DNA from: Alentia gelatinosa
Lineage: Eukaryota > Annelida > Polychaeta > Phyllodocida > Polynoidae
DNA: 64,000 nucleotides
Assembly: GCA_950022655.1 (NCBI GenBank)
Contig: OX465579.1
Location: forward strand, 48,029,950-48,093,949
Direction: 5' to 3'
Shown here in pieces: positions 52,991-64,000 of this stretch. Under the pieces are notes generated by a model. The model made no database searches. It was not told the origin of the DNA and saw nothing but the letters and a program-made list of their open reading frames with translations. Numbering within the stretch: the first letter of the stretch is position 1; every line of letters starts with the position of its first letter. The translations under genes were made by a program, and so were the position numbers.

Positions 52991-55900
52991 CGGCTAGGAG
53001 GCAGATAGTGATGATAAAAGCTGGCGGTTAGAGCGTTCACGTCGCCGCCATCCGTCACCCAGAACCAGGTTAGGCCTCTCTCCGTTGTCTTCCCTCTCAT
53101 CCTCATCTCATGGCAACCCCCTCCCTTCAAACAAATCGCTATTGCTCCAGGTCCCCAGAGACCCTCACATGGAGAGTCCTATTCCCATCAGCAACATAAC
53201 CTTATACATACACACCCATCCAGACGTTCCTCCCCATGTAACCTCTCCCCCAACTTCCCCCCAAGCTGCACGTAAACTCACGCTCAGTCAGGCTTTACCA
53301 TATTAGACATGGTTCATAGAGGTTTCCACTTGACAGGATGGATCGACATTTGAAGTGTTTATAAATCAAACTCTGAGACCCCGGAATAACTTATAGTATG
53401 GCGTGCTACGAGTCCTCCGTGCATCGGGGTGTCACATCCATCGAAGGATTGAGGATGATACCAGGTCCTATTTTTAAACAGTTTCCCTCTCCACTGCCAT
53501 CAGTCACCCCTCCTGCGCTATGTCAACTATCCCTCGGGGATCTCTGTATGTGAGGCGCACCCCAAAAACTCACGCCCGAGACTCCTGGGTGGTCCACTTC
53601 ACCGAGCAGAGGTACATTTGGGGACACGTTCCTGATATGTGTTCTGAGAATATTCTCCTCCCCAATTGGATTCGACTCTTATTAAAATTGCTTATTACGA
53701 ACAGCGAAAAACCTTTATGTTTAAATCCTGATATTGTGCAAGATATCGGCACTTTTGGCTTTGACACATACTTTGACCTGAAATAAGCACCTTCCTTAAA
53801 TAAGATGGATTTGATATCCCAAGAATGGTTAAATGGTGTAGTAATTAGTAATTGAGTATGTCCAGCGTTGCCTGGGTATGTTGGATTGGGGGTACCAGAT
53901 TTATATAGTCCGAACGGCGTGTGGAGGGATTGCCATAGTCGGCTGGGCTACTTTGTCACCATACAGAGGGGAAGCAGAAAATATAGGGAATATTCGTAAT
54001 CAGGCTATTCATTATCTATGGTATACAAAGTACCCATTGGGAATGTATACATGTGTAGTCTCTTTGTGCTATAGAACAGAAAATAGGTGCTATTAACATA
54101 AACTTTAATATGGCAATTACTGGCTCTAAGTTATTGATGAAAATGGATAGTAAATACACCAAACGATATTTTTGTAGACAGGCTGCGCGTATAACATCTC
54201 GAGCCTTACGCTTGTGTATTTCCACAAAACCATCGATTATTGTCTATTGATATTATTGGTAAAGTGAAATTATTCAACGTAGATCCTAATACTTGGGGAA
54301 CTATGTATCTCCTGTTTAGTATGTAGATATTCTGTCGTTTTTATACTTCCCCTTCCTCTTAAAAACTTGTTCCTGACTGATTTTATGAACCAGACCTAGT
54401 TTCACAAAGAAAATAGCATAATGTTGCATGTATTATAATTTTTCATACAGGATCATGTGTCAGTGCTGGAAATCTCGTGTTCACTGGGACACATTTATGT
54501 GCCTTTTATGCGCCTTTTAACAATATAACTTCTCCTATATCCATGGTCTACCATCACCCTTCTAAGTTTACAGCACTGGAGCTCGCCTACTTTCCCTATT
54601 CGCCATGCATGCACGTCGTGAGTGAAAGGTTATACGACCGTCGTTACTAAGCGACGACACGCCATCACCACGCAACTTTGTCGTGCCCGGTTCCAAAACC
54701 ATGTAAACCTTGTTGAGCGGTCCTGGCCTTAATACATGAGCAACTCAAGCCCAGGGAGCCTGACAACACGCCCAACTGAGCTGCTCGACCAGGGAGCTGG
54801 CCCAGGCTGGCCTAGATATTGCAGTAAGACATATGCAGTGTGGATTCGAGATGGCATGTATTCACTGAATTCCCGTGGCCAATCGAGAGGGCCTACCACA
54901 GAGTGAACGCATAATACCACACATAATACCTGACGAGACATATTCTGCCTCAAATATCAAACATTGAATGTCGTTTTATTCTGCCTCTGCATGGAGATAT
55001 TATATAAGGGTGTATTTGTGTCTTCACTTCAAAGCTGTCCGGGCTCTCTGTTCTGTGGATCTAGACCGTTAACTTACGTACTGATTCTTACGAGAAAATA
55101 GAGTTGAACCTCAACTGCAGGCACCTGATTAAGGAGGGCACCCCGCAACCCGGACCAACTTGTGTTCAATCAGATTTTTGAGGTTATCCCATTAATCTAG
55201 GCATCCGCTCACATGTAAGTTTTTGCTCGGCACATAGGTACCATGCGTAACTGTGGGTACAATGCTCCTATTCATCTAGAGTATTTCTATAGCAGTTATA
55301 ACGTATCTTCTACATGTCTAAAGTATTAGAGTGAAATAACAAAGGACAAACCAAGAGATAAATACCCCGATTACGGAGCAATTCTATATCACGCAGGTGA
55401 TGTTACATATAACACAGTATCACAATGCTTAGCAAATTTAAAGTTTTCATTTTATTCTGATGGAAGGTCTATATCTGAGTGTACTGATATACTCGCAAAA
55501 TGCACGTCTCCATTGATTCTACAAAAGTATCTATCTAAATGGCTTAAGCATTTTTCTAATCTATGATTTACACATTTGACTCCGACGGCCTGTTTATAGA
55601 AGTGTGTCCCTCGGTAATAGTTTCATAATTTAAATGTTCAAAGGGGGAACAACCGAATTCTACCGAAATGTAATAATACATGATTTTCATAGAATCCTTC
55701 CCGAGAGTGGTGCCAGTTCAAATGGCTTAATTTGGTCTCGTTTAAATTTACGCAATCATTTCAAGTTTCCAATAATATCTGTTCTTTTAGATGCACTGTT
55801 GTCATGGTGATCTACGCAGTATTTGGTACTGGCACCTATTGAATACCTTATCAAACCCGTAATATTGACTTCAGCAAAACCCAGGGTCAAGGACTTCATT

Positions 55901-57780
55901 CTTCCTTGTTCCATTACCTTGCTTGAAGTAATGAGTACTAAGGTGCCCTTTGCTCGTTTAACAAGAAGCTAAATTAAAGGAAGCCATGTCACTCAAGACA
56001 CTAGCGGAGAGACACCTCCGATAATCTAGAAATTAATGGAACACTAAGGACATTTCGCACTAATAATGAATGCAATCGGATATTTGGTATTAGATTTAAT
56101 TCATTGAACCCCTACCCGCTGTAACTTCAAGTGACTTAGATTGATATCAATATCCGGCCCTGATTTTGAGGAATCTCAGCGATACTCTCACAATAGAGTG
56201 ACAAAGGTTGTACATGGTGAAGGCAGTAAACTGTTTAGCCTTTACGTACCTTTTAAGCACCCTTCCTTGGAAGTTGATTGCAAGGGGCACGTGATGCTTA
56301 TTGATAATTGTCACGATTTTATATCTACATTAACTTATTTCTCATTTGATGAATTTACAAAATAATGGTTAATACAAGGTTAGTTGACCTCAAACCACAT
56401 AAGAATAGTCATCACACTTTCCAACCATTGCTCGTGTGTCAGCCAGTCAGAGACAGAACACAATACCAGATTAAATAGTCGACTCACGCAAGCCCCACTA
56501 GCATATTTCCTGCGCTTCAAGATCTTCCAATAACGGCTGTGAAAAGGTTACGAAACCTTATCTATAACTCATGGGAAAAGCCCCATTTCTGGTTCTATTC
56601 AAGGCTTCTTTACACTTACATCCTGAAGAGGTTTGGCACTATGAAGGTGGTCCTCCCCGGAAATATGAATAGTGTATAGAGGAGACTGTTTGTGATAGGG
56701 AGAGGGGTGAGGGTAAGGCAGAGGGGTCGAGCTGGCCCTCTTCACGAAGTCGATATCTACATGGTGCGTGTAAGACATCTTGAAAGAAACACGCGATAGA
56801 AGGCAAGCACCACACTATCTCCAGATGTATATTTACATCTAAAGGATATTTACAATCTAGTCGATCACTTTGTATCTAAACGTACAGGTATTTATTCAAT
56901 CGATATCTGAAACGGATATTTAATCGATAATTGGAAGACGCGAGTCTAAAGGCTGTGCCACTGTTGTTCTTCCTCTAGTATAGAAATGACGCACTTGCAT
57001 TGTATAAAAATACATACTATCATAAAGAGTCTATACTGAAGGAGAGTAGGCCATTGTATGGGGAAGGAAACACACTCGTAGAAATCAACCAATAAGGCAC
57101 TTTTTTCTTTTATTGGTTATTTCTCCAGGAGGGAGGCCGTGGCATGTTGCTTGGATGTTCTGAAAGGTTGGGCAGAGTCATTAAGATTACGTTTGATGGT
57201 TAGGATGTCTTGTGCCTGTCTACTTCCCATCCACTATGAATAATGACTACTGCCTGCGTACATTGGGAAGCAACACAGCTTGATAGAATCTCACCGACGC
57301 CGCATCTCATTATTCCCCACGTCTGTTCACTCTCCTCCCACCAACTGGCACACAATACAATCTTCTAAACCCCAGCCTCACTGCTCATACACAAGTCATT
57401 GCCTATCACCAAGTGTCTATAATCCAACCTCGTGACAGCTCTCACACACAACCATCCACGACCCACTCTATATTCCCCATTAGAGAATACTCCCGCTCAA
57501 CGACAGCTCACTCAAGCGTCCAGCTCGCGATTACGAACAGCTAGCCTTGTAATCTATCCCCTGTATGTTTAAAATACGGTCATTAAAGCCAACAGTCCGC
57601 TAATGTGATCACTAAAAGCCAGAGCCAGAAGGCCAACGTATAACCTGGTGTCTACCGTATATGCCTAATTCATGAGCTAAAAGCTTAACACCGAATCATA
57701 GTGCCTTCACCAGCCTCATGGTCATACCAACCACTTTAGTGAGTGACACCTCCTACAGAGAACCACCGGGACTCTAACTG
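52991..57780. other. Noncoding, no gene seen
   Basis: AT-rich for most of its length. An 88-codon frame at 53520-53786 begins in GC-balanced sequence (MSTIPRGSLYVRRTPKTHA) but matches no family I recognise and is probably chance. Confidence 0.4.
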
Positions 57781-58310
57781 ACAGCAGAGGGTGGCGGATG
57801 GTTGTGCAGGAAACGGAGCGGCACACGAGGTGACGGCAGCTGTGACAGCTGACACCCACCCGCGCAGTGCACGTGTGTGTGAGGGCGTGTGTGTGCGCGG
57901 GCGGGGTGGTTGGCCAGGGGAGTGACGGCAGGCCCGGTATAATTCCACAGTCACCACTCGATCAGCTGGGTATTACCCGCTGGCTGGGCGACTGGTCATT
58001 GTCAAATATGCGCCGCCAATCAGTCTCCAGTCCAGCGGTGGGCGCCCTGCGGGGCCAAGTGGCCGGGCAGTAAGCTCACCCTCCGCCGCCCGCCGCCACA
58101 ATGGTCATCATGTGCAGCTGGTCTATCCGCCTCACCGGCGGAGCAGATGAAATGCGATGGCGGGTGAGGAGACCTATCGTCGCGGGTAAATCACACGCGT
58201 ATAACGGACAGGTGCATGGCCCGCCCGGCCCGCCCACACGCCCACCCCGCCCGCCCGCCTCGACGCCTAGAGACTTCCTGACCTTAGGACGAGACGACTC
58301 AGCAAAGGCA
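57781..58310 (+). promoter_or_regulatory. GC/CpG-rich segment, possible promoter
   Basis: About 530 bases of unusually high GC and CpG with a CCAAT word (58017) in an AT-rich region. Downstream of it, ATG at 58101 (A at -3, G at +4) opens 21 codons ending at CGG/GTGAGG (58163/58164), which could be a first coding exon on the plus strand. No later exon was recognised, so this is only a candidate. Confidence 0.25.
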
Positions 58311-58763
58311 TAAATGGCTTCTTTCAGCAGCCCTCGCAATGCTGATATGGCTCCCTGGCACAACAACACTGTTCCTGTTAGACACTAGAGGAGGGCCTTT
58401 CATATATGATACAATGTACATATATCTATAACTTCTATATAAGTATACTTCTGTGATATAGGTAATGGTCCGAGGTAACTACATGGATTAGGCTTCTGGA
58501 ACAACTTACAAGCTACACTGTCAACAACTGGAGAGCTTCAGAGTGCCACCGCTATGCATTGCAGAGTGATAGATGATCTGAGTTGCACCAGTCCTTGCTC
58601 CTATATCATATGGGACGTGTTATTTTCTTTCTGTTGCACCGTATGCCTGGCTTCCTGCTACCACTGCTCTGTGTTGATTCATTAGTTTCTATTCTCATTT
58701 GTGTACCACCATATCTATTTGAAAAAACGGCATCCACCTTTTGGGTTGATTATTTGAAACTGT

Positions 58764-58932
58764 ACTGGAATATTATATAAAACCATATATACATACAAAA
58801 ACATAAACAATATGTGTAACAGTCGGTTATGATTCAAACCACTGGAATATCATATAAAACCATATATATATATATATATACCTACATACAAAAACATAAA
58901 CAAAATGTGTAGCAGTCGGTTATGATTCAAAC
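58764..58932. repeat. Tandem duplication of a roughly 77-bp unit
   Basis: The unit starting ACTGGAATAT at 58764 is repeated from 58841. Both copies contain CATACAAAAACATAAACAA and end in CAGTCGGTTATGATTCAAAC. The second has an expanded TA tract, so it is longer. Few differences, so the duplication is fairly recent. Confidence 0.85.
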
Positions 58933-61218
58933 AATGAATTATGCAAATTTATCATGATATATTGCATCGTATATTTTACATGAATTCACATCAGATTTGT
59001 TGGAGGATATCAATATCGTAGACCCGGTCGGATGCTAGATAGAAGCCAGTAAAGTCTGCCATCGGCAATGAAATTACAGTGGTTTAGACCAGGACTTTAC
59101 AAATACCTCCCCATACACCCGACCCACATTGAGTGGCTGCCTTCAGTGTTATTATAGATCAAAACACAATAGCAAGGGCCAAGGTAAGCTACATGACGGA
59201 TATATACCATGTCGAGTATTGACTGCCACTTGTATGGTTTTCCTGTAACCATCACATAAGAAATCGATGGCTGTATACGCTGGATTAGTGGAGACATTTT
59301 ATGATGCGATGAGACCTCAGCATACAATATATTGTTATATCTGAAATAGATATCAGAGAAATATTCCCTGAAAATACATGTATGAGGAAGAAGCCAGGAA
59401 CATTGCAATCTCAAATGATACCTATAAGAAGCCTCATTGGAAACAGTTTCTCTGCATGTTTATTGGTAAATCAATAATGTGACACCTCCATGTTTGGACA
59501 AACGATTTACTTTTCATAAAGCCTTGTATATATGTGCTGCATTAGCGCTTAATGGTAATGGATACTGCACTGAACGAGTCATTAGCAAGACATGTCTTTG
59601 CGGCAAATAAACAAACCCTTTTATTCCTATGTTGTAATATATTGGCACATAGCCTTGGCAGCCTTTTGATACGGATTGAATTTCAATGTCTTCATTGGTC
59701 CACCCTCCCTTTCATATCCTGTCTGAAATACAATCGCCATATTGTGTATGTATCCTAAAACATAAGCAAGCAAGCCATAGTTTCCTATCCGAATCTATAT
59801 TCATATAAGAAATGACGCAATTTAGTTCATGCCCATGGGAACGGCTACAAACGGTGGGCTTTTATTTATATGCAGCAGTATTCAGAGTAAAACATGGCCC
59901 TCTCTATAATAGGATGTCTTGTGGTATTTACAGTCGCAAAGCCTCAATAAGGGAAGCAAGACGAATGTACTTGGACAGCTACTGTCAAAAAATCCGTTCA
60001 TGCCCCTTTTTTATTGACAGAACCGAAGACAAGATCCTCAGTAAAACTGCCCCTGTGTGAGATACCTGCACGTGAATAATCCACAGCCTAGCAGTGGTTT
60101 TCATCTTATTGATCAGACGGAATTTAAGACAGTACTCCCCCAAGAGCGCCTGTGTAATAGATTACAGAATTCCCGTTTTTTATCATATTCCTTTTCTGGT
60201 CTATACTGATATCTGAACCGTGCGCCCCACTCCCCACCGAAGTAACTCTGTGGTATTAACAATTAATTCTTTGCATTCGCTAAGGGTACCACTTAGTGTA
60301 CTAAGATTAGCCACGATCAGAGGAAAGATCGCCCTTTACAACCTGTGCCAACTGGAACTATTTATCTCTGTGTACTGTCCATTTATCCTTTTGTATTTCT
60401 ATCCCAATTAGCCTTTATATGTCACTACCGGTTACTTGTATCATACAATACTTTCAAGCAACATATTTTCCACATATCCATGAAATGTTGGAGATTTCCA
60501 AAGATTTAACGAGAGTTTCCAGGTCGGTGTGCTTCAAATTAACAAGAAAAAGGTCAGCCAGACTAACCTTTAGCCTTCTGTGCCATTGCCTCTTTTCCGT
60601 ATTGGCTAATTTGATGGGATCCATAAGGATATTATTTGAACAAGAACTCCGACGAAAACATCTATAAGAACATTCGTTTGCTTAATGTCGCCATAGACAT
60701 CGCAAATGGTATAACAGGCAACGCCTTGGCATCCTGAGAGGGCATGTGAGTGTACATTCAGAGACTGCTTATCGATCATACCTAACTAATACTGGCTACA
60801 TCCCGACTAGGTATTGATGATGCATACACAAAGTAAATACATACTAAGAAAAAACGCCTTTCGTAGTGGATACCATGGCGCCTTGTGTCATCCAGTATGC
60901 TATCGATTCTTGCCCATCCCACCAGACCTGGCTGGGATAGTCCCCAGACCCTACTATCGATAAGAGACCAATGCCTATTGATTACAACTTACCCTATCCT
61001 TCTTCCAGATCAGAAGATTAATAGACCCAGCAGCCTTAATACTTCCTGTTCTCAACGTGAATTATTTATATATATGTTAAAATTATATATTTACATATAT
61101 ACAAGACGAGATGGGGTATACATCGAGTCTTGAATATTGTACAACTATAGTATGTTGTTCTATATTGATATAACAGAAATCAGTAACATTTTACCCTAAA
61201 TTGGTGTAAATATTCATG
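58933..61218. other. Noncoding, no gene seen
   Basis: AT-rich sequence; no recognisable exon or RNA gene. Confidence 0.5.
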
Positions 61219-62015
61219 TTAACGTCAGGGGCGTGCCCAGGATTACGTTTCGGGGGGGGGGGGGCACACCTCGGACTACTTTGGAGGATTGACTCCAGGG
61301 GGCGAAGCCCCCAACAGCACTTAGAATCTGTAGATTGTACAAGATACTGTGTACAATTATCCTGTATCTGTATTTTTTCGAGGAAGGCTAGTGACATACC
61401 TAAGGATATCTATGAATATTGTGAGGTGTCCAGTAGCAAAGTCCCTGTCGGGAGCGGGGGTCCAGGGGGCAAAGCCCACAGAAAGATTTGAAAGATTATA
61501 CAAGCTGTACTAAGGATTTTGTTTGGGGGAGGAGGAGGTTATACACCTGAAGCTATCTGGGAATATTGCCAGGGGTCCAGTGGCAAACCCCCTGTTGGGA
61601 GTAAAAATAAGCAAGATTCATCTTAAATCAGTGACATAAGATTACAGCAAGAACAGCTCGAACCATCATACGAGTCTCAAGTCCAAGTATACAGTTTGAT
61701 TCTATAGAATCTACCAACTGACTTTCATCCAATTATTTGCGATTTTTGTCAATACTTATCTTTAAATTCTCAAAGTTACAGTGGTCACAACACCACAAAA
61801 CAAAGTTTAACAGGACTAAACACATTAGCGGACATAACATATACAAAATAACAAAACAAAGGTGTAGCAGTAATTAACATTTAAACTTAGACAGGCAGTT
61901 AGCACACTTTCCGGACACAGGGATGAAACATGTTGGATATAGCAGTAACCAGTCACACCTCCTCAACCAGCTCATGCTGACCATTTTTCAAAAGTGCCTT
62001 AAACTTTTCCCTGTT

Positions 62016-62402
62016 TCACACATGATGCATACTCTGAGGAAGGGCATTCCATAATATCTTACCAGTGTATAGGGGAGACCTCCTAAACAGTTCAGTAGCA
62101 GGCCCTTTAATTTTTAGTTTAAGTTTCCCTGTATTTCTAGTCATCCGAGCACAGTCCTGTACCACATTATCATCATTACCCACCCACCAATGTATGAATG
62201 ATAGGATTTGAATACTTCGTCTATCCTCGATTGGGGCAATATTAGCCTTAACTAACATGGTTTGAGTGCTCATCCGATGGTTACGGTTATTTCTGAAACA
62301 TGTGCGCAGGGCATCATTCAACATAACTTGTATTTTCCTCTTTTGGTCCTCCCTTAGGGCAGTGCAGACAAAGCTGCAGTACTCCAGCTTGGAGAAAATC
62401 AT
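62016..62402 (-). pseudogene. LINE reverse transcriptase C-terminal fragment
   Basis: A 128-codon frame reads FSKLEYCSFVCTALREDQKR near the start, then ALRTCFRNNRNHR and IAPIEDRRSIQILSFIHWW. It finishes with RRSPLYTGKILWNALPQS. This is the arrangement seen after the catalytic domain of CR1/Jockey-type LINE reverse transcriptases, where FSxLEYCxxVW and xLxxxxxRR are typical. The YADD box and endonuclease are absent, so it is a 5'-truncated, non-functional copy. Similar-looking decayed sequence continues downstream to about 61740. It sits inside the inverted-ended element. Confidence 0.68.
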
Positions 62403-62756
62403 TGTATGTTAAAAATTATACGAGCTATAACCAGGGAACACTTAGATTTTACTGTACCCAAGATTTTGTTTTCCAAAAGTGGCTTTATGCACCTTATACT
62501 AACTACATAGGAATATTGCTGGGGTCCAGTGACAAAATCCATCAGGGGCCCAGGGGGCAAAGCCCACAGAGGCAGTTGGCTTTTATACATTGTACAAGAT
62601 GTCTCTTGGATTTTGTGTCAGGGACCAGGATAATTACTGATCTGAGACTATTTGTGAAGATTGCAAGGGGTCCATATTAAAAGGTCTGTCTTTTTAGAGG
62701 ATGGGGGGACACACCTTGGAATACCTTACCTGTATCCCTCAAGTATGTGCTCCCTA

Positions 62757-62772
62757 CCCCCCCCCCCCCCCC
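62757..62772. repeat. Poly-C tract
   Basis: Sixteen C in a row, one of at least thirteen C/G runs of 11 or more in the window. Confidence 0.95.
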
Positions 62773-63029
62773 AATAGGTTTCAATATATCTTATGTGTGT
62801 AAATAGACCATTCATATATATTACTGTAACTTTTTAACTATAACAGATATAACACAATTCAAAAAAAGGGTGAGTAGAGAATTTTCTATCACAACAGACC
62901 ATCCTTGGGAAAATTTCGGGGGGAGGGGCACGTGACCCCTGTGTCCCCCACCCCGGGTACGCCCCTGAATGTTAAGGTTTACATTTCCACAAAGTCTCAA
63001 TAAGTTCTGTATAACTGTGTACTGACGAT

Positions 63030-63800
63030 GTTGAGATGTCAGCAGGGTATGGACCTTCACTTTGGCATCCTTGTGCTCTTAGTGACCACATATCAGACCC
63101 CCAGACCCCCAGACCAACCCCACATTTTCAAATCTTATGGGACAGACCGAAATACGCTTTATTCAGACACACTGATATCTGATGGGACAGACTCCCTACA
63201 TCCCAATACCCCAGTGTGACTATACCCCTGCCCCACTACTGACTTGGTTTCTAAAAATAAAAATCTTATTTCATAGCCTTTTTCGGGACAAAGTATTTCT
63301 GTCGTTTAATAATAAGCACTTAGTTTGGATACAATTATCTGCTACAAGAAAAGGAAACTATTACATGATAATAATGACTATATGTGATATTTACATTTTC
63401 AAATTTGATGGGACAGATCTGAATATACTATATTCAGGCAAACTGATATTATGAGCATTCAGATATCTGATGGAACAGACTCCTTACACAGTGCCAGCAA
63501 ACCTGTTTTAACAGTTATTCACCCTTGTGTTCTTACTGACCACAGAGACCCCCCACCCCCACCCCCGACCGCCCAAACTACTCACTGACTTCCTCTACTA
63601 ACAATCTGAACACACTGGGACAGACCTAAATACACTATATTCAGACACACTGACATCTGATGGGACAGACTCCCTACATGGTGCAGAGCCAGCAAACCTG
63701 TTTTACCAGTTAAACATCCTCATGCTCTACTACTGACCACAGACCAAACCCTCCCCCCACGCTAACCCTGTCAAGTATTCACTGACGTTTTTCTACTGAC
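63030..63800. repeat. Diverged tandem repeat (satellite-like) at right edge
   Basis: Three copies of a block containing GACCACA, a C-rich stretch, a CAAATCT-GATGGGACAGA word and CTGATATCTGATGGGACAGA, then CCAGCAAACCTGTTTTA in the last two. The last two copies are about 198 bases apart; the first is separated by an extra AT-rich segment (63234-63380). Confidence 0.75.
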
Positions 63801-64000
63801 GATCTGACCACACTGATATAAAATTTTATTATCGAGGTGGTTGTTTTGTGAGAGTCTATTGTGTTTTAGAAGTACCGCGCTCACCACATGTAAATGGAAA
63901 TATCATTGGCTCCTAGTTAATTTTGGTCAGAGGCAACGATCCATAAATAAACGTCAGATGTTGTTCTCATACATGTACATATATGATGCTCCCACTTCAT

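Larger units (their letters stand above)
61219..62980. mobile_element. Element with CAGGGGCGT inverted ends and internal repeats
   Basis: The left end (TTAACGTCAGGGGCGTGCCC) and the right end read on the minus strand (TTAACATTCAGGGGCGTACCC, 62950-62975) are inverted copies, each followed by a G-rich stretch. CAGGGGCGT-type ends are common in non-autonomous hAT elements. Internal units carrying GGGTCCAGGGGGCAAAGCCC and TTGTACAAGAT words recur at about 61290, 61450, 61560 and 62520. A LINE fragment occupies the centre. ATGTTAA is present next to both ends, but not at identical offset, so a target duplication is unproven. Confidence 0.55.

Noticed and set aside
53520..53786. 88-codon open frame
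   Set aside because: Composition becomes AT-rich midway and no family resemblance or splice signals support it.

Overview
This is a gene-poor, repeat-rich piece of an animal nuclear genome. The terminal exon of ILF2/NF45 (an animal double-stranded-RNA-binding protein partner), split genes with GT-AG introns of 2-7 kb, tRNA-derived SINEs, a DIRS-type retrotransposon relic, a LINE relic, MITE-like fold-back elements and many long poly-C/poly-G tracts all point to a metazoan. It is probably a marine invertebrate (lophotrochozoan or invertebrate deuterostome type); the species cannot be fixed from sequence alone. There are no bacterial operons, CRISPR arrays or rRNA genes.

Left part (1-15 kb). 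The window opens inside the last intron of an ILF2 orthologue on the + strand. Its final coding exon is 696-1035. A repeat district follows: SINE copies of one family, a 16-bp minisatellite that reverses orientation near 7.87 kb, perfect-looking hairpins and poly-G runs. At 10.8 kb there is a well-formed TATA/initiator promoter with a short ATG-containing first exon and a possible second exon at 12.5 kb. This is a tentative gene with no recognised product. A pogo/Tigger-like MITE lies at 14.8 kb.

Middle (15-29 kb). No intact gene is seen. A decayed DIRS-like retrotransposon at about 18.9-20.1 kb keeps a reverse transcriptase region and part of a tyrosine recombinase. A 30-bp tandem repeat (25.3 kb) and a degraded zinc-finger-like fragment (27.2 kb) are also present.

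Core gene (29.5-45.9 kb, - strand). Four coding exons can be joined with matching phases into a complete 740-residue protein: 45775-45876, 38713-38915, 33382-33502 and 29507-31303. It is a type II membrane protein of the DUF288/STELLO family, putative Golgi glycosyltransferase-like proteins known best from plant cellulose synthesis. This is the most informative object in the window. Its introns hold a fold-back MITE and a second tRNA-like SINE. A roughly 700-bp purine-rich tract (pyrimidine-rich in the sense of the gene) lies just beyond its 3' end.

Right part (46-64 kb). Mostly noncoding: TA microsatellites, a GGCAGG-rich minisatellite with a 22-base G run, a GC-rich segment at 57.8-58.3 kb that may be a promoter, a 1.75-kb element with CAGGGGCGT inverted ends that contains a LINE reverse-transcriptase tail, and a diverged satellite-like repeat at the right edge.

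The two recognised genes are not functionally linked in any way the sequence shows.
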